A stretch of 64,000 nt of DNA from an uncultured Candidatus Altimarinota bacterium (GTDB taxonomy: Bacteria; Patescibacteriota; Gracilibacteria; BD1-5; JAGOOR01): positions 7,936 to 71,935 of the forward strand of contig CALEVN010000020.1 in NCBI GenBank assembly GCA_937924685.1. The letters are read 5' to 3'. The position numbers and the translations under genes were made by a program. The notes beneath the pieces were generated by a model that was given only the letters and a program-made list of their open reading frames with translations, was not told where the DNA came from and made no database searches. This document shows positions 10,149 to 20,915 of the stretch, one piece after another (the stretch's first letter is position 1; each line of letters starts with the position of its first letter).

Positions 10149-11564
10149 TTATTTCCCCTGAAAAACAGCCCTAAATGTCAGGAGCAATATTTTTGTATCG
10201 AGGAGGAGGCTCCAATTCTCTATGTAGAAGAGATCGAGTTCTACCTCTCGATCAAAAGAATTCGCATCGCGACCATAGACCTGAGCCATACCTGTGATAC
10301 CTGGTTTTATCGTGAGCACTTGTCTGTGTTTGTCTGAGTATTTTGCGACTTCTTCAGGGAGATGCGGACGAGGGCCTATAAAGCTCATCGTGCCTTGAAT
10401 GACATTCACTATTTGGGCAAGTTCATCAATAGACCAGCGTCTGAGCCAGTGTCCAAATTTGGTTATACGGGGATCATTCGTGACCTTAAAGAGTGGACCA
10501 TCTGGTCGTTCATTGTTTTTTTCAAGAGTTTTCTTTGTGTTCTCTGCATCGTGTACCATAGAACGAAATTTAATCATCGAAAAGATTTTCCCACCCCGTC
10601 CGACTCTTCTACTCACATAAAATGGAAAACCTGGAGAGTCGAGGACAATTAAGAGACTCAGAATAATCGTGGCAGGAAAAAGCATGATAAATAATAAAAC
10701 ACCCAGACAGATATCAAAAGCCCTCTTTATAACTCGTCCCCAAGCTGTAATCCCAATAGTGCGTATCTCTACGAGTGGTACTTGCCCGAGAAAATCAACG
10801 TGGGTATTGTTTTTTGCAGTTTCGTACGGATTGCTGATATATCGATAGGTGATTCCGTTTATCTGACAATATTCAAAGAGCGTCTTTCTGAGTTCATACG
10901 GTAGATCGTGAGAGAGGGTGACGATTTCATCGATATCTTCTTCCATGATTATTTTTGCATGTTGCCCGATGGTGCCGAGATATTTAAATGCGCTTTTTTG
11001 TTCAAAAGGGGCGAGATAGCCTATGATTTCTACGTTTTTTTCTTTTTTTATAAGTTTCTCAATATGTGGTTCACTATGATTCATGATCAATAATATTTTT
11101 TTCTTCACGAGCCACCCATGTGAAAATCAGTATATTCTTACATATCTGATAAGTATTCTCTCGAGAATGATTCCTCACATGGCAAAGAGAAAAGCATAGA
11201 TCAGAATGAGTCGGGGTATCAGAATAGTTTCATAGGGAAATCCGTTTGTCAGATAGAGAAGTCCTATCATCACAAAAAAACTTACGAAAACAGACTTTAT
11301 AATCATGAAAATTTCTTCAATAATACCCATTGTTCGTTCTATGGTGTAGAGTTTTTGAAATGAAAAAATCACACCAATAATCGCATAGCTCATAGCTGAA
11401 AGCCCCAAAAGATAATTGATATCCAGAGTTCGACTTGGGAGGCTAATTCCTGGAATGAGATCTGTTGTTACTCGGATATGTCGCGCAATGAGAAAAGCAA
11501 CCACAACTATAATCAGTTCTAGGGGTATACGGACGAGTCAAAAGAAAAATTCGTGACGACGCAT
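10149..11564 (-). CDS. Polyprenyl-phosphate sugar-1-phosphate transferase (WbaP/EpsL type)
   Basis: A 471-residue initiating transferase that moves a sugar-1-phosphate from a UDP-sugar to undecaprenyl phosphate, the first step of capsule or EPS repeat assembly. The N-terminus carries about four transmembrane helices (residues ~10-140), then a nucleotide-binding-like middle domain. The C-terminal catalytic domain starts at KRAFDICLG. It contains KFRSMVHDAE, RRWSIDELAQ, GPRPHLPEE and IKPGITGMAQVYGR, all diagnostic. Three TGA codons read as Gly; standard decoding splits the gene into three pieces. Together with the adjacent GH18-NodB-GT2 gene this marks a surface-polysaccharide locus. Confidence 0.92.
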
Positions 11565-11622
11565 AAAAAAAGTATAGATAAAATATTTGACTTATCAAAT
11601 AGGAATATGGTAACATAGTTCT

Positions 11623-11967
11623 ATGAAACAAGAAAAAAGTATATTTTTGATGCTCGCTCTCTCTGGCAGTGTCCTCATGGTGATGCTCGTTAGCACACTT
11701 CTCTTTATTCCTCGAGTGAATAATCTCCAGGCCGATATAACAGCTCCTATTGTTGTTGCAAAAGCACCTCAAGTGCATGAATCGACCCAGATAACAGATG
11801 AGAAATTTTCATCTGCACAAGATCCAGAGGAAATAGTTAAAATGATTCAAGACTATGTTCGAAAAAATGATCCTGATGCAGCCAAAAAACTCTATGATCA
11901 GCTCTATGCTATGAGAGAGGCAGAGGTTCTGCCAAAAATGGGTGCAGAAGTTTCCGGCATACGATAA
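11623..11967 (+). CDS. Hypothetical single-pass membrane-anchored protein
   Basis: A 114-residue protein with an N-terminal signal anchor (~residues 8-30, core MLALSGSVLMVMLVSTLLFI). The extracytoplasmic part of ~85 residues ends in an amphipathic helical stretch with repeated KNDPDAAKKLYDQLYAMREAE-like charge spacing. No TGA codons. It is divergent from the sugar transferase, with a 58-base shared control region, and followed by a strong terminator. No family recognised. Confidence 0.65.
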   Translation: MKQEKSIFLMLALSGSVLMVMLVSTLLFIPRVNNLQADITAPIVVAKAPQVHESTQITDEKFSSAQDPEEIVKMIQDYVRKNDPDAAKKLYDQLYAMREAEVLPKMGAEVSGIR

Positions 11968-11993
11968 GATACTTTAAGGCTCAACAAATAAGC

Positions 11994-12034
11994 ATGCAAG
12001 CGGTTCTTCTCACGAAAATCGCTTGCATTTTTGT
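11994..12034 (+). terminator. Rho-independent terminator
   Basis: A 9-bp GC-containing stem ATGCAAGCG/CGCTTGCAT with a 17-base loop, followed by TTTTTGTTT. It lies 27 bases after the stop of the gene at 11623 and separates it from tRNA-His. Confidence 0.75.
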
Positions 12035-12084
12035 TTGACTCTCTATACTACCTCCACTTCCAGACTTTCTGGATGGTTTTGTAT

Positions 12085-12161
12085 GGCGGACGTAGCTCAG
12101 CTGGTAGAGCCCTAGTCTGTGAATCTAGTTGTCGCGGGTTCGAGCCCCGTCGTTCGCCCCA
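12085..12161 (+). tRNA. tRNA-His (GTG)
   Basis: A 77-nt tRNA with the extra G-1 opposite C73 that marks tRNA-His, acceptor GCGGACG/CGTTCGC, anticodon GTG in CTGTGAA, T-loop TTCGAGC and encoded CCA. The last anticodon-stem pair (31-39) is a T-T mismatch. It lies 128 bases upstream of the S1 gene on the same strand. Confidence 0.95.
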
Positions 12162-12289
12162 TATACCGCTTCGTCATATACCTTGGTATGATTGTTGCTT
12201 TTATTTTTTCACAAGGAGCCATATAAATTTTAGCAGTTGCACTCGCAGCTCCTACCGTTTATCTTTTATTTCTTAATTTTTTATTGGCT

Positions 12290-13510
12290 ATGTCTGAATT
12301 TGCAAAACTCTTGGCTGCTGAGCCGAAAGTCAAAATCCTCAAAAAAGGGGAGATTGTTAAGTGTGCGATTGTCTTCATTGGAAGAAAACTCTTCCTCGTC
12401 GACGTAAATAACCAGTTTACTGGTATCATCTCTGGTGCTGATCTCATGTCTTCTGTCATGGATGTTCGTACGCTCAAAGTCGGAGATGAAATCTCTGCTA
12501 TGTACCGCGGTCAGGATCCTGAATCAGGTCTCCTCATCCTCTCTCTCAGAAAAGCTTCTCAGATGACACTCATGAGCAAACTCCTCGACAACAAAGAGAA
12601 GAATCTCACGATGACAGTCGTTCCTACTGAAGCAAACAAAGGAGGTCTCCTCATCGATCTCGATGGTATGAAAGGTTTCGTTCCAGTTTCTCAACTCTCA
12701 CCTATCCACTATCCACGTGTGGAAAATGCTGATCCAGAGAAAATCCTCGGACATCTCCGTGCTCTCATCGGTAAACCTCTCGAAGTTCGTGTTCTCAATG
12801 TCCAGGATGATGGTAAAAAAATCATCTTCTCTGAACGTGCAACAGCTGATCAGTCTCGTGAAGCTGCTCTCAAAAATCTCAAAGTCGGTGATCGTGTGGA
12901 AGGTGTCGTTTCTGGTATTCTCTCATACGGTCTCTTCGTGACTTTTGATGGTCTCGAAGGTCTCGTACACGTTTCTGAAATTGATTGGGGTCATGTCGCA
13001 AATCCATCAAAATTTGCAAAAATTGGTGACAAGGTCAATGTTGAAATTATCGGTCTCGATCCTGAGAAAATCTCTCTCTCCATCAAACGTCTCAAACAGA
13101 ATCCTTGGGCTGAACTCGCTGGTGCTTACAAGCTCAACGATATTATCGAAGTTCCTGTTCTCAAGATCTCAAAATTTGGTGTATTCGTAGAACTCAATGG
13201 AGGTATCAATGGTCTCATTCACCTCTCTGAAATTTCTCACACGCCTGTGAAAAATATCGAAGAAGTCATCAAGGTTGGTCAGAAAGTGAAGGCAAAAATC
13301 ATCACTCTCGATATCAATGAACGTCGTATCGGTCTCTCTATGAAGGCTCTCGAACCAGCTCCAGCTGGTGCTGAGAAATCAATCTCTGGCGGTGAAGCTG
13401 CGAAAGTAGATAAATCAAAAGAAGCTGATATCGATGTCGAACTCGATGGAACAGAAAAGAAAGAAAAAAAGATAGCAAAGAAAACAGCTAAAAAAGCGGA
13501 TAAGGAATAA
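12290..13510 (+). CDS. rpsA: Ribosomal protein S1 (four S1 domains)
   Basis: A 406-residue RNA-binding protein that helps mRNA binding to the 30S subunit. Four S1-type OB folds can be traced: two divergent N-terminal ones, then clear domains at ~199-268 (VGDRVEGVVSGILSYGLFV) and ~280-352 (KISKFGVFVELNGGINGLIHLSE). A Lys/Ala-rich tail ends the protein. Four domains rather than six is common outside Proteobacteria. I chose the ATG at 12290 over an in-frame TTG at 12284. There are no TGA codons in the gene despite many glycines, as expected for a highly expressed gene. The stop is followed by a bidirectional terminator. Confidence 0.92.
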   Translation: MSEFAKLLAAEPKVKILKKGEIVKCAIVFIGRKLFLVDVNNQFTGIISGADLMSSVMDVRTLKVGDEISAMYRGQDPESGLLILSLRKASQMTLMSKLLDNKEKNLTMTVVPTEANKGGLLIDLDGMKGFVPVSQLSPIHYPRVENADPEKILGHLRALIGKPLEVRVLNVQDDGKKIIFSERATADQSREAALKNLKVGDRVEGVVSGILSYGLFVTFDGLEGLVHVSEIDWGHVANPSKFAKIGDKVNVEIIGLDPEKISLSIKRLKQNPWAELAGAYKLNDIIEVPVLKISKFGVFVELNGGINGLIHLSEISHTPVKNIEEVIKVGQKVKAKIITLDINERRIGLSMKALEPAPAGAEKSISGGEAAKVDKSKEADIDVELDGTEKKEKKIAKKTAKKADKE

Positions 13511-13519
13511 TTCTTCTTT

Positions 13520-13556
13520 GTCATTCCAGCCAAGCGAAGTGCGAGGTGGAATCTAG
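13520..13556. repeat. Dispersed repeat module (imperfect hairpin TCATTCC...GGAATC)
   Basis: An imperfect inverted repeat built on ATTCCA/TGGAAT with an internal AAGCGAAGTGCGAGG core. Closely related copies occur at 22399-22444 and 32603-32632. It lies between the S1 stop and its terminator. Confidence 0.6.
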
Positions 13557-13564
13557 TTTTCTCG

Positions 13565-13592
13565 AAAATCCCCCAGAAATGGGGGATTTTTT
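13565..13592. terminator. Bidirectional terminator between S1 and surface-protein gene
   Basis: A 10-bp stem AAAATCCCCC/GGGGGATTTT, 6-base loop AGAAAT and T-runs on both strands. It serves two convergent genes and touches the stop codon of the minus-strand gene at 13591. Confidence 0.85.
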
Positions 13593-14826
13593 ATTGTCAG
13601 ATTTTTTCTCGAACAAGTTTATTAATCATCTCAATTGTGTTTATATATACACAACCAGTTGGTTTATTAATATGCCAATAATTGAGAATAGCTTGTGCGT
13701 ATTTTTTCTGAAATCTTTTAATGGCCTCTACATCTGCTTTTTTATACACACCATCAACTATGAGATGCTCTCATTCTATAGAGTTGAGAAATACTTGAAG
13801 TTTTTTTACATCTTCTGGGTTATTTTTTCCTCAAAATTTTATATAGGATGTTATAAATGGCTGAGAAATGGTAGGCTTTACGACTATTTTTTCTTGCAAT
13901 GTGGGTGTATTGACCGGTGTTTCTGTTTTTATCACTTCGATAGATTGTGTTTCTGACTTGGTCGGAGAAGTATTTTCTGTAACTGTATTAGGTTGCGGTG
14001 TCGTATTTGGGATATTTTTTTCTATTGTTGTTTCAGATTCGGGCAAAGGTGCTGAATATCCACTTCAACAATGTGTCACAAATGTAGCATCACTGGAGGT
14101 TGAAGTATTATTCGCTGCATCTGTGGTACTTATTTGATAATGATAAATGACGCCACAATTACTTAATCCTGAGATACTTCAGCTATGACTCGTGGCAAGG
14201 GAATTACTAATCGTAGCTGTTGAACCGTAGGAACTCGTGAGACCATAGGAAATGCTTGAAGTCGCTGCTTCATCTGTTGTAAGCGACACTGTTGCATCTG
14301 TTTTGCCCGGAGTAACGATGAGGGCGCTTTGTATTGGGGGAGTTGTATCAGCTGCTGCTATAACCACAGGGCTTGGACTGGCACCATCGATTTCGTTTCC
14401 GCCACCTGTTGATGTGCGAAGCCACGTAAATGGATATGTTCCAGGTGAAGACGGGTTAACAACGTTACCGATAGTAACAACAATCGTGGATCAACTGGAC
14501 ACAGACTGGTTTATATTGATAAAAGCACCTTGTTGCCCGACATTCCAGAATGATACAATTGTTTTTGAAACACCATTCACTGTGACGTTGAGGCTGTTTT
14601 CTGAATGACCCGTATCAAACCCACTTCCAAAAATAACATAGAGGAGGTAATCTGATGGGCCAAGCGCTGTAGTAGTCGTATAAGTAAATGTATATGTCGC
14701 ATGTGCTCCAGGAGCATAAGAATCTCCTGAATATGAAAAGTTTGTCAACGAAGCAGCAAACGAACTCAGAGGTGATAATATCATTATTCCGATAACAGTA
14801 GCCAAGAAGAGACGAAGGTGTTTCAT
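13591..14826 (-). CDS. Secreted surface protein with FN3-like and peptidoglycan-binding domains
   Basis: A 411-residue exported protein. The signal peptide is MKHLRLFLATVIGIMIL...FAA, so I start at 14826 rather than at in-frame ATGs upstream. After a beta-rich N-terminal domain comes an FN3-like module (TVSLTTDEAATSSISYGL, ending SSDATFVTHC). A Thr/Pro/Glu-rich linker and a C-terminal PG_binding_1-like domain follow (NNPEDVKKLQVFLNS, VDGVYKKADVEAIKRFQ). About six TGA codons read as Gly. The FN3 and PG-binding parts are clearly homologous to the lectin protein at 22894-24858. It probably anchors non-covalently to the cell wall; the ligand is unknown. Confidence 0.75.
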
Positions 14827-14919
14827 AGTAAAAAATAATAGTGATAGTATCTTACCAGACATTTTTTTTAAAATCAAAAATGAGAAGCAATTTTTTGTAT
14901 TTCCCTATACTTTACTCCT

Positions 14920-15870
14920 ATGTTTCCATCTATCATTGATGCCAACATCCACCGTGCCTGTGAATGACTCCGAGTCGTAGAGGAGTATTTTCGTTTCGTA
15001 GTAAACAATGAGAAAATCACATATAAACTTGCTCAACTCCGAAAAAAAATAAGCTATCATGCTCTTCCTGTTTCTGATAGATCGAGAATGGAGGCACGAG
15101 ATACAGAGAGTGATGTCCGGGCCAATGAAGTAATTCAGTCTCGGAAAAATTCGTACGACTTATTGCTAGCCAATATGAAGCGTTCGCAGGAGGCACTTCG
15201 CGTTCTCGAAGAGTATACAGGTGATGATTATTTTCGGGTATGTCGCTATGAGCTCTATGAGCTGGAAAAAGAGTGTTTCCTCAATCTTCATAAGCCGTGG
15301 GAACTTCGATGAATATACCTCATATCTCATGACGTAGATATACTTCGAAAATGACTCGAGCTCGGTGCTGAGATCATTCAGCTGCGATGTAAAGATATAC
15401 CAAAATCAGAAATTCTTGCCAGGGCTTACGAAGCTCGAAGAATTTCTGCAGAATTTGGAAAGCCACTTATCATCAACGACTATCTCGATATCGCTCAAAT
15501 TGTCGATGCAGATGGTATTCACACAGGTCAGGATGATATCAGTATTGCCGATATTCGAAAACTCTGGAGTCCAGATAAAATATACGGTCGCACCACTCAT
15601 TCTCTGGAACAAGGAATAATTGCTCGTGATGAAGGCGCGAGCTATGTCAGCGTATGACCTATTTGGGCGACCCCGACAAAGCCTGATAGGGAGGCAATAG
15701 GATTCAAATATCTCTCCCAAGCCTCGGAATTATGAATTCCTTTTGTCGCTATTGGTGGCATCAATCATGAGAATATTTCCGAGATACTTCCCTATAAACC
15801 AAATATGATAGGGGTGGTGAGGGATTATGAAAATATCCCTTTAATAAAAAAATATTTTGAGACAGTGTAG
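14920..15870 (+). CDS. thiE: Thiamine-phosphate synthase with N-terminal ThiD2-like domain
   Basis: A 316-residue two-domain protein. The N-terminal ~130 residues match the ThiE-associated (ThiD2-type) domain: HRACEGLRVVEEYFRF, RDTESDVRANE and SQEALRVLEEY. The C-terminal ThiE barrel has LGAEIIQLRCKD, DGIHTGQDD, GRTTHSLEQ, YVSVGPIWATPTKPD and FVAIGGIN. It joins HMP-PP and thiazole phosphate to make thiamine phosphate. Five TGA codons read as Gly, including the catalytic-loop glycine at residue 246. No other thiamine gene is nearby. The 93 bases upstream show no recognisable TPP riboswitch. It converges with a lipoprotein gene with a one-base gap. Confidence 0.92.
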
Positions 15871-15871
15871 A

Positions 15872-16711
15872 TTATTTTTTGGTAGGGTCTCCCACGATAA
15901 GACCAGTTCCTAGTACAAAAGATATGTCTCCACTATTTATGGTTGTGTCGGTGGCAGGTATACGAATAAGAAGCTCTCAGCTCGTGTGCCTACCCATAGT
16001 AATATCGGTTCATATCTGGAGACCATGCTTTGCTAGGGCTTCTTTTTCTTCTGTAAACATGTCTGTTAGTTTTTTTACGAGGTCATCAGAATCATCACTA
16101 TCGGTGAGGGTGGCTGCTACTCCATAGACCCTTTGTTGCAAATATACTGTATATACTTGTCGCATTTCTGTAGAAATCTGACGAGCAAAATGTAGTGCAT
16201 CAAGTTCAAGGGTTTCATGATTTTTACCTGTAAGGGTTACATTTTTAGCGACGAGTCTTGCTTGGTGTACTTTTTTATCAATCGTGACAGTAAAAGTAAC
16301 ATAAGAAATGCCATTTTCCACACGCATAAGTGGTCATAGCTGTACATCTACTTTTACCTGTGAACTCGGATGGAGTTTCTCAAGTTTTTTTTGCAATTCC
16401 ATCATGATAACATACATAGATCGTGATTTTTCATCACGCTCCAGATCTTTTTGGATATCTGCGGTTACATCTTCAAATTGGAATCGTTCCTCCACGGAGC
16501 TATTATCTGTTACGAGTTTTTGATTTTTTGGTTGGGATGTGTTTTTCGGAGAGTATGTTATTTTTGCCTTCATTACTTCTTCATGTGTATGAGGAGTTGT
16601 TTTACAGGCTGCCATTGCGAGAGCGGCTACACTCAAGAGTAATAGTCGACTTGATGATAAAATTGGACGATTATTCGTAGGAGTAGCCTGGATTGTGTTA
16701 GATAAGATCAT
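15872..16711 (-). CDS. Predicted lipoprotein, unknown function
   Basis: A 279-residue protein with a signal peptide RLLLLSVAALAMAAC ending in a lipobox-like cysteine (~residue 37). The mature part is mixed alpha/beta, with an EERFQFEDVTADI stretch, a helical segment and a C-terminal half rich in Val/Thr strands. Three TGA codons read as Gly, including an SG near the end. The ATG at 16711 is preferred over a TTG at 16738. No family recognised. It lies between thiE (convergent) and murE (same strand, 75 bases upstream), so envelope-related work is possible but not shown. Confidence 0.65.
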
Positions 16712-16785
16712 AAAAAAGATATTTGATAATCCTATCAAAATCTTTTCAGTTGCAAGTTATTCTTTCTTTTTGAAAAAACGCAATG

Positions 16786-18057
16786 TTATCCTAGAAATTT
16801 TTCTACCAAACCACGGTCGCTCCACGGAATTGGTCATTTATTGGTCACTTGTACTGTTTCACATCATTTACCAGCGAGGAGAACAATGTCTCATTTTTGT
16901 GCTTTTCGGAGAGCCCATTCGATAGCTTCTTTTCGATCAGGAATGATTTGAAATGTCTCACCCTCAGTTCGATTAATACCTGCTCGAACCATATCGATAA
17001 TCTTTCTTGATGGTTCTGTGTAAGTGTCATCATCAGTGAGGACGATGATGTCAGCGAGTTCGTCGACAACCCGCCCCATTTTTGGTCGCTTTGTCGTATC
17101 TCGATCGCCTGTGGCTCAAAAGACGATGATGATACGTTGTTTATTTTTTTTCAGTGTTTCGAGAACTGAGCGGAGACTCGTCTCTGTGTGGGCATAGTCG
17201 ACAAGTATCGTGAGGCCACGAGTATTTGGGACGAGTTCAAGTCGACCTGGTACGCCCGTGAATTTTTTCCATGCTTCTTGCATCGGTTTTGTTTCGATCC
17301 CTATGGTTCTGAGTGTCGCATAGGCCGCAATGAGGTTTTCTGCATTAAAAACTCATATGAGTGGTGATTGTACAAAAGCTTCTTCCTGAATATGAGTACT
17401 ACATTTGATGACCATTTCGATACCTTCTTCGTTTGCAATGAGTGATCGAGCCTGATAGGTCGCTGGTTTTTGGAGGCTGTATGTCACCACTTCAGTTCCA
17501 GCTTTTTTTGCAAAAATATCATAGTATTCAGAGTCGCGAGGGAGGACGCAGATTTTATGAATCTCAGACTTGAAAAGACGAGCCTTGGTTTTGACATAGT
17601 GATCCATATTTCCGTGGAGGTCGAGGTGATCCTGTGATATATTGGTGAGTACGACAGCGTCGTATCGTATGCCAAAGTTTCGAAAGTAATAGATACCATG
17701 GCTCGATGTCTCGAGGACGAGATGTGTCACGCCCATATTCTTCGCTTTTTTTATCATCTTCCAGAGCTTAAAGGGGCTATCCATCGTCATCTTTGATTGA
17801 TTTTCATGCTTTTCACCTGCTATCCACACTTGTGCTGTGGAGAGGAGAGCAACGGGTCTCCCAGATGTCTCGAGAGCGCTAGCTATCAGCGTCGAAGTTG
17901 TTGTTTTTCCTTTCGTGCCAGTGACACCGATGATATACATACTCTTGGCTGGATTTCCTGAGAGGGAAAATGCGATAACACCACGAAACCAGTGATAGAT
18001 GAGTCTGATAGGACTTTTGAGTCCGATACTCTGACGGAAAAATTGCATTGCTTTCAT
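16786..18057 (-). CDS. murE: UDP-N-acetylmuramoyl-tripeptide synthetase (MurE), short form
   Basis: A 423-residue Mur ligase that adds the third amino acid to UDP-MurNAc-dipeptide using ATP. The ATP loop is GVTGTKGKTTT at residues 45-55; ETSSHGI, NISQDHLDLHG, VPGRLE and VDYAHTETSL follow. The C-terminal domain has ATGDRD, DDDTYTEPS and AGKGCE. Five TGA codons read as Gly, including the central Gly of GKGCE. Compared with E. coli MurE (~495 residues) the N-terminal UDP-binding domain is largely missing. The DNPR motif for diaminopimelate is replaced by DDTYTEP, so specificity is uncertain. It is divergent from the DKNYY gene. Confidence 0.9.
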
Positions 18058-18163
18058 AGTGGTGATAAGTGTATGAGTATTTTATTGTTGCAGACAGAAA
18101 AAACTTTGACAATCTGGCCTATTCAGTATATTTAATATGTATTATATTGTATAATCTATTTTT

Positions 18164-19627
18164 ATGAGAAAAATATCGACACTGTCCTTATTTGTATTTT
18201 TACTCTTTTCTGTTGTATTTGCTTCGTCAGGGACGACTATTATACCAAAACCGGTAAAGGAAGTAGTGACTACGGCACCAACTGTGAAACCTACTCAGGT
18301 AAAAGGTCTCGTAATTCTCAATGATTTTTATGCTGTTGATGAAAATTTCGTTTATGCCGTTAATGAGAAACATAATGCATGGGTAAAAATGCCCAATGCC
18401 GATAGAGTTACTATCAAGCTCATAACAGGACAATTTGCGCGTGATATAGATCAGATTTTTGTTCGAGGTCAAAAACTAGAAAGAGCTGATATTGATTCAT
18501 TTTCTGTTATATCTGGTCAATACGGATACGGAAAAGATAATAAGCATGTCTACGGCCCGCATGGACTTATTGTTGATGCTGATCCGGCGACATTTAAGCT
18601 GCTGACAGATATGTATTCTACTGATAGTGGAAATGTGTTTTATGATGGGAAAAATATCAATGCTGATTCTGGAAGTTTTGAAGTCGTAGATAAAGGGCTA
18701 TATGCTTTCGATAATGCAAACGTTTTCTATGCTGGTGAGATACTGAAGAATACTTCCCCAGAAGGTTTTGTCGTAAAAGGGCCTCGTGCATTCACTGCTG
18801 ATGGTCGTACATTTTTCGAAGGGCAAGTAGAAAAATGAGAACCAAACCAGAATAACGCACCCCCATCAAAGACAGTTCAGAATTGGTTTTCATGATATAC
18901 TGAATACTTCACAGGTAAAAATATCCCGTTTTGGTCTCTCAATGTTTTTGCACTTGTTTTATTTTTTAGTTTTCTTTTTGTCTTTTTCGCTGACAGAAAC
19001 GACGAAGCGGTTCCATTTTGGAAGACACTTCTTAAGGTGATTATTAGTCTCGTTATTGGTGTAGTGGGATTTTGGCTTGCATCACTTTTTGTAGGTACAT
19101 TTACGGCACAAGTGATCGGCCTTATCGTGGCCTTCTTTTTCTTTATGGCACTATGGAGTGCGCTTGGGTGGATCAAGTCCTTCCTTATAACGATTCTCAG
19201 TCTTATAGCATTTATATTCCTCCTGTCTCTTGGTGGCATTTTTGCTCGACTTTTCTTCCATGACATAGCGAGTGTTCTGATATTTTTAGCTCGCCCAGAG
19301 GTGCGATTGATTGGTGTCCTCAAAATAGCGGGAATTATGGCTGGATCATTTCTTATTTTTTCTCAGCTTGGATCAAATCTCTTCCGTTCTGTTGGGCAGG
19401 CACTCGTAGCAACTGTTATATCGCTTGCTATTCTTGCATTCCTTATGTGGCTCGGTCACATTAGTACATTCGTTGCCATTGGAGTATTTGTCCTTATGTA
19501 TGCTGCTCTTCTCTGGATTATGCGATTTCGTATGGTTTCCAATCTCTTTGTTGAGACAGTGAGAATTGTTCGTATTGCCCTTATCTTAGCTGTGATTATA
19601 GGTATCGTCGTGTGGATAATTCTCTAG
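18164..19627 (+). CDS. DKNYY-repeat membrane protein
   Basis: A 487-residue protein with a signal peptide and an extracytoplasmic region (~25-225) made of DKNYY-type repeats: YAVDENFVYAVNEK, YGKDNKHVYGPHG, YSTDSGNVFYDGK and YAFDNANVFYAGE, each followed by a DPATFKLL-like helix. The C-terminal ~240 residues are strongly hydrophobic with about seven or eight helices. Two TGA codons in the linker read as Gly and join what standard decoding would split. DKNYY domains have no known function; coupling to a polytopic membrane domain is notable. The next gene starts 19 bases downstream, so the genes at 18164, 19647 and perhaps map may form an operon. Confidence 0.72.
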
Positions 19628-19646
19628 CAAATTTAATCCCAGCAAT

Positions 19647-20069
19647 ATGAGTTTTTTTTCAGGGAAAAATATTTTGGTTATTTCTGATGAGTGAAAGTCG
19701 AGAGAATCATTATCTAAAGCGGTTGGTAGTGTTCTACGAGTCTCTGGCGAAGCGGATGTAGTTTTATCAGGTACATACTTTTCTGAACTTAATTCAGATA
19801 CTCAAGCTGATGCAATTGTTATCCGTAAGGATTATGCAGCCATACCATGAAAATGAATTGAATCCTGGGGTCGAGCAATTATTAGAGAAATTGAAGAGAA
19901 AACATTAAAAAAAATCAGAACAGTTATATTAGTGGCATCCCCTGATAATGTTTTAGATGCAGGAATTTGGGCAATTGGACTCGATGTACCAGCTGTACTT
20001 GTCGGGAAAAATAAACAAATACATGTCGCTCTTGATGCTGTCTTAAGAACTCCACTAGACGGAGAATAA
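19647..20069 (+). CDS. Hypothetical alpha/beta protein
   Basis: A 140-residue soluble protein, broken by three TGA codons under the standard code and so easily missed. It starts with a beta strand (KNILVISDE) like a receiver or Rossmann fold. Alternating strands and helices follow: ADAIVIRKDY, IRTVILVASP and VPAVLVGKN. No signal peptide or metal-binding cysteines. No family recognised. It starts 19 bases after the DKNYY gene and precedes map by about 100 bases. Confidence 0.6.
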
Positions 20070-20171
20070 AAATTCAGATGTTTCGGATGTAGTCGATATC
20101 ATTCGAGTAGATATTAAAAAATGATTTATATTTTTTTGCCTCTCTTCGAAAATAAGCTATAATTTATTCCA

Positions 20172-20915
20172 ATGATTGTTTCTGACCCAAAAATTCTCCA
20201 AATACTTCGTGATGCGGGTAAAATCCATCAGGAAATTATTTGTGAACTTTTTGCTTCTGGATTATTACAAGTTGGTCGAACAGGCCTCGAAATAGAAGAG
20301 TGGATCAAAAAAACACAAAAAGCAAAATGAGTCGAATCAGCGTTTCTTGGGCAGTATAACTATCCTGCAAATATCATTATTTCAGTCAATGATGTGGTGG
20401 TTCATGGAGTACCGATGGATATACCATTTGAATCAGGCAATGTCGTGAAAGTCGATTACGGGATTCGTTATCAGGGATATTTAACTGATGCAGCGACAAC
20501 TATCATTATCTGAGAGCCAAAAAATCCTCGTCATGTACGATGTATTGAAGTCGCTCGAGAAGCGCTTGCAAATGGTATAGCACAGGCAAAAGCAGGGAAT
20601 TTTGTCGGAGATATCTCTTCTGCGATTGAGACGACCGTGACTCAAGGAGGATTTCATATCATCCGTGAGCTCACAGGACATGGACTCGGTAAAAATATTC
20701 ACGAAAAACCTGATATTTATAATTTTTGAAAACCAGGAAAAGGGGAGAGATTAAAGGCTGGTACGTACGTCGCTATTGAGCCCATCGTTGGTTTTTCTAC
20801 TCGTCATATATTTGATACTGGCAAGCATGCTATCTGCATGGAAGATGGTAATATTGGCGTCCAAGAAGAACACTGTGGAATTATTGGGGAAGAGGGGTTT
20901 GAGATAATTGTTTAG
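20172..20915 (+). CDS. map: Methionine aminopeptidase, type I
   Basis: A 247-residue metalloprotease that removes the initiator Met from nascent proteins. Conserved blocks are visible: VNDVVVHGVP with the substrate His, DYGIRYQGYLTDAATT with the two metal Asp residues, ELTGHGLGKNIHEKP with metal and substrate His, an IEP Glu, and a final EEHCGII. Three TGA codons read as Gly. The length matches bacterial type I enzymes. Its stop overlaps the convergent DoxX gene by four bases. Confidence 0.95.

Noticed and set aside
14827..14919. TPP riboswitch upstream of thiE
   Set aside because: Only 93 bases, AT-rich, without the conserved thi-box sequence or a suitable pair of helices.
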